In this document: one piece after another, positions 17,735 to 26,842 of the stretch
Layout of the letters: each line of letters begins with the position of its first letter
How positions within the stretch are numbered: position 1 is the stretch's first letter
DNA from: Camelimonas lactis
GTDB lineage: Bacteria; Pseudomonadota; Alphaproteobacteria; Rhizobiales; Beijerinckiaceae
Direction of reading: 5' to 3'
Assembly (NCBI RefSeq): GCF_004342915.1
Contig: NZ_SLWL01000010.1
Coordinates: 62,001 to 126,000 of the forward strand
Length of the DNA: 64,000 bases
Position numbers and translations under genes: made by a program
The notes under the pieces: model-generated
Databases searched by the model: none
The model's input: the letters and a program-made list of their open reading frames with translations, nothing else
What the model was told of the DNA's origin: nothing

Positions 17735-18346
17735 GTGGAGCGGACCGGTCTCAAATTTGGCCCCCTGGCGCCGGACAGCCTGCATGTCTGCGTCGACATG
17801 CAGACCCTGTTCAGCGACGGCTACCCGTGGGCCCTGCCCTGGTTCGGGCGCATCCTGCCGGGGCTTGAGGCCTTGTGCGCCCATCGCCCGGCGCAAACCA
17901 TTTTCACCCGCTTCATTCCGGCGTCCAGGCCTGGCGAGGGACGCGGCGCCTGGGCGCGCTATTACCAGCGCTGGGCCGCCGTCACGCTGGCGGAAATCGG
18001 CGCCGGAGCCATCGACCTGGCCCCGGCGCTGCGCCGTTTTGTTCCCCCAGCCCGGGTGGTGGACAAGCATGTCTATTCGCCGTGGCTGGAAGGCGGGCTG
18101 GACGCGCTGCTGCGCGACAGTGGCGGCGACACGCTGATTATCTCTGGCGGCGAAACGGATATCTGCGTCATGGCGACGGTGATCGGCGCCATCGACCGGG
18201 GCTACCGGGTCGTGCTCGTGGCGGATGGCGTCTGCAGTTTTTCCGACGAGACGCACGACGCCATGCTGAAAATGTTCGCCCGGCGCTTTTCCGAACAGCT
18301 TGAGGTCTGCCGGATCGCTGATGTGCTGGACGCCTGGCGCCGGTGA
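17735..18346 (+). CDS. cysteine hydrolase of the isochorismatase family
   Basis: The 203-residue protein has the isochorismatase-like fold: LHVCVDMQTLFSDGYPW with the catalytic Asp near residue 19, KHVYSPWLEGGLDALL with the catalytic Lys, and ISGGETDICVMATVIGAIDR with the nucleophilic Cys. YRVVLVADGVCSFSDETHD is the usual closing block. Relatives hydrolyse amides such as nicotinamide, N-carbamoylsarcosine or ureidoacrylate. The GTG at 17735 is chosen because AGGGGGAG lies just upstream; the frame further 5' is low-complexity and overlaps the opposite gene. The 215-base gap to the divergent oxidase holds the promoters. Confidence 0.87.
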   Translation: MERTGLKFGPLAPDSLHVCVDMQTLFSDGYPWALPWFGRILPGLEALCAHRPAQTIFTRFIPASRPGEGRGAWARYYQRWAAVTLAEIGAGAIDLAPALRRFVPPARVVDKHVYSPWLEGGLDALLRDSGGDTLIISGGETDICVMATVIGAIDRGYRVVLVADGVCSFSDETHDAMLKMFARRFSEQLEVCRIADVLDAWRR

Positions 18347-18415
18347 CGCCGCCGCTCGCGCCAACCAGGAAGGCCATGCTAACGATGCGGATATCCCTCC
18401 GGCTGCGGTGTCCCC

Positions 18416-19219
18416 ATGCGAGCGTTCCGGTGTCTCCCCGCGTTTTCTTCCCTGGCGTCGCAGAGGTGGCTGCGCCTGTGGCCGACGCTTGCCGCCAGCC
18501 TTGCGCTGCTGCTTGCCGCAAACCCGGCGGCCCAGGCGCAGACCCAGGCCAAGGCCCAGACCCAAGCCCAGGCCCAGGGCTTTTCTGGCGTCTGGCAGGC
18601 TGAACTGGTCGATGATTTTGGCCGGCCACAGCGCTGCGTGGTGGAGCTGTCCGCCACCGGCAGCATCATGGGTGGGTTCATGGCCTCCGCACGCGGCTGC
18701 GCGGGAGATTTGATGAGCCTGTCCCGCTGGCGGGGTCGTGGGCGGGAGCTGGTGCTCGTCGACATCTCCGGCGCCACGCTGGCGGTGCTGCGCGATCGGG
18801 GCGAGGTCCTGTCCGGCCGCATGACCTCGGGGCGGCCGCTCAGGCTGTACGCAGGGGCGGGGCGAGCGCAGGCCGTGGCGCCGCGGCCCGGTTGCGCCGT
18901 CTATTATGGCCAGTCATCGCGTTGCGCCGACGCGCGCGATCTGACAGCGCCGGCTTTGGCTCCAGGACAGCAGACCAGCCTGCGGATCGTCTCGCTTGCC
19001 AATGTTCGGGTTGCGCCGTCATTTTCCGCCGCCCTGGTCGGCCAGGCTCCGGTCAACGCCTGCCTGCAGACCGACGCTTGCCTGCGCCAGCCCGACGGAT
19101 CGCAATGGTGTCGCGTCCAGCTTGATGGACGCACCGGCTACATCACCAAGCTGTTTGAGCGCGACGGCCGCCGTTTCATCCTGTTTTCCAACGGTTGCGT
19201 CCCCGGTCGGCGGGAGTAA
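18416..19219 (+). CDS. secreted protein with protease-inhibitor-like (AprI/Inh) and SH3-like domains
   Basis: The 267-residue protein has an N-terminal signal region (RLWPTLAASLALLLAANPAA, cleavage near AQAQ) followed by a short Gln/Ala repeat (QTQAKAQTQAQAQ). Residues about 55-140 (FSGVWQAELVDDFGRPQRCV, then GGFMASARGCAG and RMTSGRPLRLY) have the lipocalin-like pattern of the AprI/Inh metalloprotease-inhibitor domain, including its two Cys. Residues about 175-267 form a bacterial SH3-like domain (LRIVSLANVRVAPSFSAALV, SQWCRVQLDGRTGYITKLF). The pairing suggests an envelope protein that binds cell wall and inhibits or senses a protease, but this is inference. It is convergent with dipZ. Confidence 0.6.
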   Translation: MRAFRCLPAFSSLASQRWLRLWPTLAASLALLLAANPAAQAQTQAKAQTQAQAQGFSGVWQAELVDDFGRPQRCVVELSATGSIMGGFMASARGCAGDLMSLSRWRGRGRELVLVDISGATLAVLRDRGEVLSGRMTSGRPLRLYAGAGRAQAVAPRPGCAVYYGQSSRCADARDLTAPALAPGQQTSLRIVSLANVRVAPSFSAALVGQAPVNACLQTDACLRQPDGSQWCRVQLDGRTGYITKLFERDGRRFILFSNGCVPGRRE

Positions 19220-19250
19220 CCTCGGCGCCCACATCTGAGGCGCTGACTGG

Positions 19251-19286
19251 CGGGCTCTATCCGAAGGTCGGGCTCTATCCGAAGGT
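19251..19286. repeat. perfect 18-bp tandem duplication across the dipZ stop codon
   Basis: CGGGCTCTATCCGAAGGT occurs twice in direct succession at 19251-19268 and 19269-19286. On the minus strand it carries the last codons and the TAG stop of dipZ, so the stop is duplicated in frame six codons later. It has no effect on the protein and looks like a recent slippage event. Confidence 0.85.
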
Positions 19287-21083
19287 GAAGGCGTAGGCTT
19301 CCACGCCCGGATCCAGAAAGCGGATTTCGAAGGTGTGCGGCGTTACATCGCCCTTCTGGCGCACCAGCTGGTAGAGCCGGTTTTCCGTCACCGTTCCGGC
19401 TCCGGCGGCGTCGATGTCGACGCCATGGCTGTCGCCGGGGGGCTTGCCGTCGATGGTCACCACGAAGCGCACCGGTTTGCCAGCCGGGCCCGGCCCCAGC
19501 ACCAGATGCAGGTCGCGGGCGCTGAAACGGTAGCGGATGGCGCCGCCGCTGGCGTCGAGCCGGGCGTGTTCGGCGCCGACAGTCCATGCCCCGTCCAGGC
19601 CCCACTGGTTGGTCTGCGGCTGCGGCGCCTCGTAGACGCGTGAGGCGTCGGCGGTGAGGCCGCCGGCCGGGGCAAAGTTCTCCGCCCGTTTGTAGCCCAG
19701 ATAAGTCTCCTGGGAGCGCAGATTGCCGACATCCGGCGCCGCCTCGGCCCCCGCGCCCGTGGCCGTGACCGGCGCGCCGGCCATGACGACGCCGCTGGCG
19801 CCGGCCTCGCGCAGCAGGTCCTGGATGGCCTGCTCGGTTTCGGCGTACTGGCCTTCGCCAAAATGCCGGTAACGGATGTGGCCGCTGGCGTCGATCAGGT
19901 AATGCGCTGGCCAGTATTCATTCGAGAACGCCCGCCAGATGGCGTAGTCATTGTCCACCGCCACCGGATAGACGACGCCGAAATCGCCGATGGCCTTGCG
20001 GACGTTGGCGAGGTTCTTCTCGAAAGCGAACTCTGGCGTGTGCACGCCGAGGACCACCAGCCCCTGATCGCGGTATTTCGCCGCCCAGGCCCGGAGATAG
20101 GGCATGGTGCGGATGCAGTTGATGCAGGAATAGGTCCAGAAATCCACCAGCACGACCTTGCCGCGCAGCTGTTCGTTGGTCAGCGGCGGCGCGTTCAGCC
20201 AGTCGGTCGCGCCAGCAATGGCCGGCGCCGGGCCCAGGTCGGGCAGGGCGCTCCTGAAGGGCTGCGTGGCGCCAGGCGCGGGGGCGGGCGTAGGGGGGGA
20301 GGTGGTTTTGCCGGTGTTCTTGTCCGGATAGGTGGTGCGCACCACGCTGTCCGATGGCTTCGGGCGGAAGCGGTCCACCACCGCCTGTTCCAGTGTGGCG
20401 GTGCTGGTGTAGGAGAGGCGCGACAGCAGCCCCGTGTCGAGGCCCAGGGCGATGGCGGCGACGCCCGCCAGCACCGCGACGCCCAACCCCTGGCGGACGC
20501 GTTCGCCAATCGCCGGCGCGCGCTTCAGCCGGTCGAATATCCGGCCGCCGGCCAGCAGGGCGAGGGCGATGGAGGTGGCGGCGCCGGCCGCATAGGCCAG
20601 CAGCAGCAGGGTCGTGCCGGCGTTGGCGCCGTTGAGCGCCGCCCCCGTCAGCAGCAGCCCAAGGATTGGCCCGGCGCACGGGGCCCAGAGCAGGCCGGTG
20701 GCGACGCCCAGCGCCAGGGACGCGGCGACGCCTGATCCCCCGCCAGCTCCAGACCTGTTGAGCAGGCGCTCGCCCAGCCGCACCACGGGGCGCGTCGCAA
20801 CGGCGGCGAGGCGCGGCGACAGCAGGCTGAGGCCAAAAACCGCCAGCAGCGCCATGGCGACAATGCGGCCATATTCGTTGGCTCGCACCGCCCAGCCGCC
20901 GCCAATCGCCGCCAGCGACGCAACGAGGGCGAAGGTGATGGCCATGCCGGCGAGCATGGGCAATGTGCTGCGCAGGAACGGCTGCCCGGCGCGGGCGAAC
21001 ACAAAGGGCAAAATTGGCAGGATGCAGGGGCTGATGATCGTCAGCACGCCGCCGAGAAAAGCGATGACCAGCAGCGTCGTCAT
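19275..21083 (-). CDS. dipZ: DipZ-like thiol:disulfide protein (CcdA membrane part, thioredoxin domain, C-terminal CBM-like domain)
   Basis: The 602-residue protein joins three parts. Residues 1-240 form a CcdA/DsbD-type membrane domain with Cys-Pro motifs (IISPCILPILPFVFARAG and LLWAPCAGPILGLLLTGAAL) that carries electrons across the inner membrane. Residues about 310-450 are a periplasmic thioredoxin-like domain with active site YSCINCIRTMPYL. Residues about 480-602 (NQWGLDGAWTVGAEHARLDA onward) match the carbohydrate-module-like C-terminal domain of DipZ. It should deliver reducing power to periplasmic thiols or cytochrome c maturation. ATG 21083 is chosen because the first membrane segment (MTTLLVIAFLGGVLTIISP) starts there and GGGGGG precedes it. 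Confidence 0.92.
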   Translation of the reverse strand: MTTLLVIAFLGGVLTIISPCILPILPFVFARAGQPFLRSTLPMLAGMAITFALVASLAAIGGGWAVRANEYGRIVAMALLAVFGLSLLSPRLAAVATRPVVRLGERLLNRSGAGGGSGVAASLALGVATGLLWAPCAGPILGLLLTGAALNGANAGTTLLLLAYAAGAATSIALALLAGGRIFDRLKRAPAIGERVRQGLGVAVLAGVAAIALGLDTGLLSRLSYTSTATLEQAVVDRFRPKPSDSVVRTTYPDKNTGKTTSPPTPAPAPGATQPFRSALPDLGPAPAIAGATDWLNAPPLTNEQLRGKVVLVDFWTYSCINCIRTMPYLRAWAAKYRDQGLVVLGVHTPEFAFEKNLANVRKAIGDFGVVYPVAVDNDYAIWRAFSNEYWPAHYLIDASGHIRYRHFGEGQYAETEQAIQDLLREAGASGVVMAGAPVTATGAGAEAAPDVGNLRSQETYLGYKRAENFAPAGGLTADASRVYEAPQPQTNQWGLDGAWTVGAEHARLDASGGAIRYRFSARDLHLVLGPGPAGKPVRFVVTIDGKPPGDSHGVDIDAAGAGTVTENRLYQLVRQKGDVTPHTFEIRFLDPGVEAYAFTFG

Positions 21084-21411
21084 GAGTGTTCCCCCCAGGA
21101 GCCGCAAAGGGCGCGCCGCCGGCCGGCCGCGCCGGCCCATGACGGAATGCCCGCAATCTTGCGCGGGAGCAATCTTGCGCGGGATTGGGGTAAAAATTGG
21201 CTGTTCCAGGCGCGTCGCGCCCCCGGGGCGGTGGTTTTCGTTCAGGACCGCGCCTGTCGCCAGGCCGCTGGGTGACAACGGCGCGTCCCGCCTTGGGGCG
21301 GTCTGGAATGCAGCGCCAACCCGAATGCAGCGTCATGTCGCGGGGCCGGAAGCCGGCTTTCGCGCCGCCGGGTTTTGTTTCCCGCCGCGGATCAGGCATA
21401 TTGGGGAAGTG

Positions 21412-21939
21412 ATGACGTTAGCAACAGCTGGCCCACGGGGGCGAGCCACGCCCCTGCGTGGCGCTGCGGCGCATTCCCTGCGTGGGGCGCCGGCGGCTGG
21501 TCATGCGCTTTCGCTTCTGTGCGACGCCTGCTCCCCGCGCGCCTTGCTGGAAACCCTCCTGAAGGCGGGTGCAACGGCTGGGCGGGGCGCGGTTTTCACC
21601 CTGGTTGGCCTTGTCTGTCTGGCGCTCATGGTGACGCCCGCCGCCGCGCTTGACGCCTATGATGGAAGCGCTGGTCAGGGCGCCGCGCTGCTTGAGATGG
21701 CCAGCGACGGCTCGGGACGTCCTGACATCATCCATGCCGGTCATGATCACGCCAGCCCCGACGTCAACAGCCCTGACCTGCATGGGGCGCACCATTGCTG
21801 CCATAGCCATGTGACGCCGGCCCAGTCATGTCGCAGCGTCGCCCCGATCGCCATGCGGCATTTGACCTGGCGCGTCGGCGACAGCGACGGCCCGCCGCCG
21901 CGTGGTCCGGCCCCGCCGCTGCGTCCGCCCCGCGCCTGA
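21412..21939 (+). CDS. His-rich small exported/membrane protein ahead of metal-efflux genes
   Basis: The 175-residue frame starts at ATG 21412 after GGGGAAG. A hydrophobic segment (GAVFTLVGLVCLALMVTPAA, about residues 63-82) is followed by a region with clustered potential metal ligands: IIHAGHDHASPD and LHGAHHCCHSH. The C-terminus is Pro/Arg-rich. I do not recognise a named family, though small His/Cys-rich proteins are often found beside RND metal-efflux genes, where they act as periplasmic metal traps. The next gene, a CzcB-like adaptor with its own HDH motifs, starts 212 bases on. The 60-residue N-terminal stretch is low-complexity and the real start may be later. Confidence 0.55.
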   Translation: MTLATAGPRGRATPLRGAAAHSLRGAPAAGHALSLLCDACSPRALLETLLKAGATAGRGAVFTLVGLVCLALMVTPAAALDAYDGSAGQGAALLEMASDGSGRPDIIHAGHDHASPDVNSPDLHGAHHCCHSHVTPAQSCRSVAPIAMRHLTWRVGDSDGPPPRGPAPPLRPPRA

Positions 21940-22151
21940 ATTCCTGAACAGACCGTCGCAAGCGCCCCGGGAGTGATCGGGCGCCTGCGCTGTCGCGCGT
22001 CGCCTTTGTCGCGCGCTCCCCGGAGTACGTCCGGAGATGCGAACGTATATTGGCTTAAAATCGCGTTATTTCAGTAGGATATGGCAAGTTCCTGATCACG
22101 TTTCGAGCTTGCCTGAGGCTGCGCCCGCCGCCGGCCGTCAGGAATTTCCGG

Positions 22152-23444
22152 ATGAACCGCCGAATTTTGTTTGCGTCCAGCGCCGTGCTTGCGGCCGGCG
22201 CGCTTGCATTCACGCTCCCCAGCGTCCTGCCCCCGGCCTGGCGCGCCGCGCCTGCATGGCCCGCCGCCGCGGCCTGGGCGAGCCCTGGCCATGACCATGG
22301 TCCACCCCGGACGCAGGGGGCGGGCAAGGGTGAGGCGGCGGGCGGCCAGGCCGCCGGCCACGATCATGACGACGAGGGGCTGGTGCACATGACGCCCGGG
22401 CAGGCGGCCGCGCACGGCGTCGGGGTCGTCGTCGCCGGCCCGGGCGTTCTGACCATGGCGCTGACCGCCCCAGGGGTGATCGCGCCGGACAGCGACCGCA
22501 TCGCCCGCATCGCCGCGCGGGTCGTTGGCACGGTCGCCGTGCTGAACAAACGGTTGGGCGATGCGGTGGAAAAAAACGAAATCGTCGCCGAACTCGACAG
22601 CCGCGAGGTGGCCGAGGCGCGCAGCGAATATTTCGCCGCCCTGACCAATCTGGAGTTGCAGAAGACCCTGTTTGCCCGTGAGCAGGAATTGTGGAGCCGG
22701 CGCGTCTCCGCCGAGCAGCAATATCTGCGCGCCCGCAATGCGTTGCGGGAGGTGGAGCTGCGCGTCGAGCTGGCGGCCCAGAAGCTGACGGCGCTGGGGC
22801 TCGCGCCAGACGATGTGGCGGCCTCGCGCAACGCCGGCCCCGACGCGGCCCAGTCTTTCCAGCGCTATCCATTACGCTCGCCGATCAGCGGCCGGGTGGT
22901 TGAGCGGCGCGTTGACCTGGGAGCGCCTGTGGGCGGCGAGGGGCAGGAGAAGGAGCTGTACGTCATCGCCGACCTGTCGAAGGTCTGGATCGACCTGGCG
23001 ATTCCGGCCGATGAACTGTCCCGCATCCATGAAGGGCAGCAGGTGCGCGTCGCCGCGCAGGACGGCGCGGCGAGCACCGGACGGGTGATCTTCGTCAGCC
23101 CCATGCTGACGCCCGACACCCGCTCCGCCCGCGTCATCGCCGAACTGGACAACGCAGGGCTGCGCTGGCGTCCCGGCGCCTTCGTCACCGCCCGGGTGAC
23201 CATCGGCGAGGAGCCTGTCGGGCTGCGCATTCCGCGCGCCGCCGCGCAAACCATCAATGGTCGCCCGGCGGTGTTCGTCCAGACCCCGGAGGGTTTCCGC
23301 ATCAGGAATGTCGCCCTGGGGCGGGACGACGGCGTCCATGTCGCCGTGACGTCGGGGCTGGCGGCGGGCGAGCGGGTCGCCGCGCAAAACGCCTTCCTGC
23401 TGAAAGCCGAGCTCGGCAAGGCCGAAGCCGAACACGCCCACTGA
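22152..23444 (+). CDS. RND efflux periplasmic adaptor, CzcB-like
   Basis: The 430-residue membrane-fusion protein has an N-terminal signal/anchor (MNRRILFASSAVLAAGALAF) and a His/Asp-rich stretch (SPGHDHGPP, GHDHDDEG) usual in heavy-metal adaptors. The lipoyl/barrel core follows: IARIAARVVGTVAVLNKRLG, DAVEKNEIVAELDSREVAEA, a helical hairpin near residues 160-220, then RYPLRSPISGRVVERRVDLG. The C-terminal membrane-proximal domain is AGERVAAQNAFLLKAELGKA. It would link the CzcA-like pump to an outer-membrane channel. The pump gene starts 11 bases downstream with GAGGAG between them. Which metal is exported is not certain. Confidence 0.92.
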   Translation: MNRRILFASSAVLAAGALAFTLPSVLPPAWRAAPAWPAAAAWASPGHDHGPPRTQGAGKGEAAGGQAAGHDHDDEGLVHMTPGQAAAHGVGVVVAGPGVLTMALTAPGVIAPDSDRIARIAARVVGTVAVLNKRLGDAVEKNEIVAELDSREVAEARSEYFAALTNLELQKTLFAREQELWSRRVSAEQQYLRARNALREVELRVELAAQKLTALGLAPDDVAASRNAGPDAAQSFQRYPLRSPISGRVVERRVDLGAPVGGEGQEKELYVIADLSKVWIDLAIPADELSRIHEGQQVRVAAQDGAASTGRVIFVSPMLTPDTRSARVIAELDNAGLRWRPGAFVTARVTIGEEPVGLRIPRAAAQTINGRPAVFVQTPEGFRIRNVALGRDDGVHVAVTSGLAAGERVAAQNAFLLKAELGKAEAEHAH

Positions 23445-23455
23445 GGAGATCACGC

Positions 23456-26400
23456 ATGATCGCGCGCATCCTCGCGTTCTCCGTCCGGCGTCGCTGGCTG
23501 GTGGCGCTGCTGACGCTGCTGGTCGCCGCCTTCGGCGCCTGGTCGGCGTTGAAGCTGCCCATCGACGCCACCCCTGACATCACGAACAACCAGGTGCAGA
23601 TCAACGCCCTCGCGCCGGCCCTGTCGCCGGAGGACGTGGAGCGGCAGGTGACGTTCCCCCTGGAAACCGCCCTGTCCGGCATTCCCGGGCTCGCCAGCAC
23701 CCGCTCCCTGTCCCGCAACGGCTTCGCCCAGATCACCGCCGTGTTCAGCGACGCCACCGATCTGTATTTCGCCCGCGCCCAGGTCAACGAACGCCTCGGC
23801 GAGGCGCGCGGCTCCCTGCCGCCCGGCGTCGAGGTCCAGATGGGGCCTGTCACCACCGGCCTCGGCGAAATCTTCATGTGGACGCTGCACATGAGCAAGC
23901 CGGACGGCCGGCCGGAAACCGACGGCAAGCCCGGCTGGCAGGCGGATGGGAGCTTTCTCACGCCTGAAGGTGAGCGGCTGGCCAGCGACCTGGACCGCGC
24001 CGCCTGGCTGCGAACCCTGCAGGACTGGGTGATCCGGCCGCAGATGCGCGCCGTGCGCGGCGTCGCCGGCGTTGACTCCATCGGCGGTTATGTCCGGCAA
24101 TATCAGGTGCGGCCCGATCCGGCGCGCCTGGCGGGGCTTGGCCTGTCCTTCAGCGATATCGCCGCGGCGCTCGCCGCCAGCAACCAGAACCGGGGCGCCG
24201 GCTATGTAGAGCGGGGCGGTGAAGGCTATGTGGTGCGCTCCAGCGGCCGTTTGACCAGCATCGCGGACATCGGCGCCGTGGTGGTGACCACCCGCGCCGG
24301 CGTGCCGGTGCGCATTCGCGATGTGGCGACGGTTGGCGCGGGGCAGGAGCTGCGGGTGGGCGCCGCCTCGGAAAATGGCCGCGAGGCGGTGGTGGGCACG
24401 GCGCTGATGCTCATCGGCGGCAACAGCCGCGATGTGGCCGCCGCCGCTGGCGAGAAGTTGCGCGAGATCGCCAGGCTGCTGCCGCCGGGCGTGGAGGTGA
24501 AGCCGGTGCTGGACCGCACCACTTTGGTGGACGCCACCATCCGCACCGTCGCCAGAAACCTCACGGAAGGGGCGCTGCTGGTGATCGCCGTGCTGTTCCT
24601 GATGCTCGGCAATATCCGCGCCGCCGTGATCACGGCGCTGGTGATTCCGCTGGCCATGCTGATGACCATGACCGGCATGGTCCGCGCCGGCGTCAGCGCC
24701 AATCTCATGAGCCTCGGCGCGCTGGACTTCGGCCTGATCGTCGATGGCGCGGTGATCATCACCGAGAACGCCCTGCGGCGGCTCGGCCTGCGCCAGCACG
24801 AACTGGGCCGCGGGCTGGGGCTGGAGGAACGTCTCGCGGTGGTGCGCCAGTCAGCGGAGGAGATGATCCGGCCCACGGTTTACGGCCAGGCGATCATCAT
24901 CCTCGTCTATGTGCCCATGCTGTCGTTCAGCGGCGTCGAGGGGCGCATGTTCACGCCCATGGCGCTCACGGTGATCATGGCGCTGGCCAGCGCCTTCGTG
25001 CTGTCGCTCACCTTCGTTCCGGCAATGATCGCCATCGTCATCTCCGGCAGGGTTCTGGAGAAGGACGTGGCGATTGTGCGCTGGCTGAAGGCGCTGTACC
25101 AGCCAGCCCTGGGCGCCAGCCTGCGCCGCCCGGTCATCACCCTGCTTGCCGGCGTCCTGCTGGCGGTGGCGGCCGGCGGCATGTTCCTGCGTCTTGGCCA
25201 GGAGTTCATCCCCCAGCTGGATGAGAAGAACCTCGCCATGCACGCCATGCGCATTCCCTCGACCTCGCTCAGCCAGTCGCTGGCGATGCAGCTGTCGGTG
25301 GAGCGCGAGATCAGCGCCCTGCCGGAGGTGGCGCTGGTGTTCTCCAAGACCGGCACGGCGGAGGTCGCCTCCGACCCCATGCCGGTGAACGTTTCCGACA
25401 CTTTCATCATGCTGAAGCCGGAAGCGGAGTGGCCGGATCCGGAACTCGGCAAGGAGGCGCTGATCGCGAAAATCCGCGCCGCGGCTGAGACAGCGCCCGG
25501 CAACAACCTGGAGTTCACCCAGCCGATCCAGATGCGCTTCAACGAACTGCTGGCGGGCGCGCGCGGTGATCTGGCGGTGAAGGTGTTTGGCGATGATTTC
25601 GCCCGGCTGGCGCCGGCGGCCGAAGCGATCGCCGCGCAACTGCGGGCCACCCCGGGCGCGGTCGACGTGAAGGTCGAGCAGATTTCCGGTCTGCCGTTCC
25701 TCAACATTGACGTCGACCGGCAGGAAATCGGCCGGCTGGGTCTCAGCCTCGCGACGGTTCAGGATGTGATTGGCGCGGCGATCGGCGGCCAGCACGTGGG
25801 CCAGATTTTCGAGGGCGACCGGCGCTTCGACATTGTCATCCGGCTCGACGACGCCCTGCGCGCCGATCTGGAGGCGTTGAAGAACCTGCCGGTGGCCTTG
25901 CCCGCCGGACCGCCAACGCCAGCGGGCGCCTCCGGCGGGTCAGCCGGGTTGCGCTCCGTGCCGCTGCGCCAGGTGGCGCGGATCTCGGTTGAGGAAGGGC
26001 CCAACCAGATCAGCCGCGAAAACGGCAAGCGCCGCATTGTCGTCACCGCCAATGTGCGCGGTCGCGACATCGCCTCGGTGGTGGAGGACGCCCGTCAGCG
26101 CATCGCCGCCCATGTCGCCTTGCCCTCCGGCGCGTGGCTGGCGTGGGGCGGCCAGTTCGAGAACCTGGCCGCGGCCCGCCAGCGGCTGATGATCGTCACG
26201 CCCGCCTGCTTCCTGCTGATCTTCATCCTGCTGTTCCAGGCGCTTGGCTCGACGCGCGACGCCCTGCTGGTGTTCAGCGCCGTACCCTTCGCGCTCACGG
26301 GCGGCGTCATCGCCCTGTGGCTGCGCGGCATGCCGTTCTCGGTGTCCGCCGCCGTGGGTTTCATCGCCCTGTCGGGCGTGGCGGTGCTGAACGGCCTGGT

Positions 26401-26695
26401 GATGATCAGCCGCATCCGCCAGCTGGCGGAGGAGGGCGCGCCCATGCGCGAGGCGGTGTGGGAGGGGGCGCTCACCCGTTTCCGGCCGGTGGTGATGACG
26501 GCGCTCGTCGCCTCTCTGGGCTTTCTGCCCATGGCGCTGGCGACCGGGGCGGGAGCCGAGGTGCAGAAGCCGCTGGCCACCGTGGTGATCGGCGGCCTGG
26601 TCAGCGCCACCCTGCTGACCCTGCTGGCGCTGCCGACGCTCTACGTCCTGTTGGGCGCGGCCGGACGCAAGGCCGAAGCGCCGGCCACGGGCTGA
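23456..26695 (+). CDS. heavy-metal RND efflux pump, CzcA-like
   Basis: The 1079-residue inner-membrane pump has the CzcA layout: an N-terminal helix (IARILAFSVRRRWLVALLTL), two large periplasmic domains and twelve expected membrane helices. The proton-relay segment in helix 4 reads LDFGLIVDGAVIITENALRR (near residues 420-440). The DFG...DGA pattern is that of the HME-RND group exporting Zn/Co/Cd/Ni and differs from the copper pump CusA. Other blocks are ITNNQVQINALAPALSPEDV and FIALSGVAVLNGLVMISRIR. It pairs with the adaptor gene immediately upstream. No CzcC outer-membrane channel gene is in the window, so the channel is presumably encoded elsewhere. Confidence 0.94.
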   Translation: MIARILAFSVRRRWLVALLTLLVAAFGAWSALKLPIDATPDITNNQVQINALAPALSPEDVERQVTFPLETALSGIPGLASTRSLSRNGFAQITAVFSDATDLYFARAQVNERLGEARGSLPPGVEVQMGPVTTGLGEIFMWTLHMSKPDGRPETDGKPGWQADGSFLTPEGERLASDLDRAAWLRTLQDWVIRPQMRAVRGVAGVDSIGGYVRQYQVRPDPARLAGLGLSFSDIAAALAASNQNRGAGYVERGGEGYVVRSSGRLTSIADIGAVVVTTRAGVPVRIRDVATVGAGQELRVGAASENGREAVVGTALMLIGGNSRDVAAAAGEKLREIARLLPPGVEVKPVLDRTTLVDATIRTVARNLTEGALLVIAVLFLMLGNIRAAVITALVIPLAMLMTMTGMVRAGVSANLMSLGALDFGLIVDGAVIITENALRRLGLRQHELGRGLGLEERLAVVRQSAEEMIRPTVYGQAIIILVYVPMLSFSGVEGRMFTPMALTVIMALASAFVLSLTFVPAMIAIVISGRVLEKDVAIVRWLKALYQPALGASLRRPVITLLAGVLLAVAAGGMFLRLGQEFIPQLDEKNLAMHAMRIPSTSLSQSLAMQLSVEREISALPEVALVFSKTGTAEVASDPMPVNVSDTFIMLKPEAEWPDPELGKEALIAKIRAAAETAPGNNLEFTQPIQMRFNELLAGARGDLAVKVFGDDFARLAPAAEAIAAQLRATPGAVDVKVEQISGLPFLNIDVDRQEIGRLGLSLATVQDVIGAAIGGQHVGQIFEGDRRFDIVIRLDDALRADLEALKNLPVALPAGPPTPAGASGGSAGLRSVPLRQVARISVEEGPNQISRENGKRRIVVTANVRGRDIASVVEDARQRIAAHVALPSGAWLAWGGQFENLAAARQRLMIVTPACFLLIFILLFQALGSTRDALLVFSAVPFALTGGVIALWLRGMPFSVSAAVGFIALSGVAVLNGLVMISRIRQLAEEGAPMREAVWEGALTRFRPVVMTALVASLGFLPMALATGAGAEVQKPLATVVIGGLVSATLLTLLALPTLYVLLGAAGRKAEAPATG

Positions 26696-26764
26696 GGCAT
26701 ACTCCGGGCGGGCGACAGCGCCGGCCCGGAGTGTTTCTGGCGTTCAGGTCTGGAGCGCTTTTCC

Positions 26765-26840
26765 AACCAGGCGGCGCCGTCTGGTTCGCTCAAAACAAGG
26801 AAAACAGGAGCAATTCCCGATCCATGCGGATCGGGAATTG
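26765..26840. terminator. two-hairpin intergenic element; the second hairpin is a likely terminator for the PoxB-like gene
   Basis: The first hairpin is AACCAG (26765-26770) with CTGGTT (26781-26786). The second is a perfect 13-bp stem, CAATTCCCGATCC (26811-26823) and GGATCGGGAATTG (26828-26840), around an ATGC loop. On the minus strand the second hairpin lies two bases after the stop of the PoxB-like gene and is followed by a T-rich stretch, so it can terminate that transcript. The whole segment from about 26752 resembles the mosaic intergenic repeats common in Rhizobiales genomes, so it may be a dispersed element doing double duty. Confidence 0.6.
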
Positions 26841-26842
26841 CC

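Noticed and set aside
22050-22080. Promoter TTGGCT/TAGGAT before the CzcB-like gene
   Set aside because: Spacer of 19 bases and weak hexamers; possible, but not supportable.
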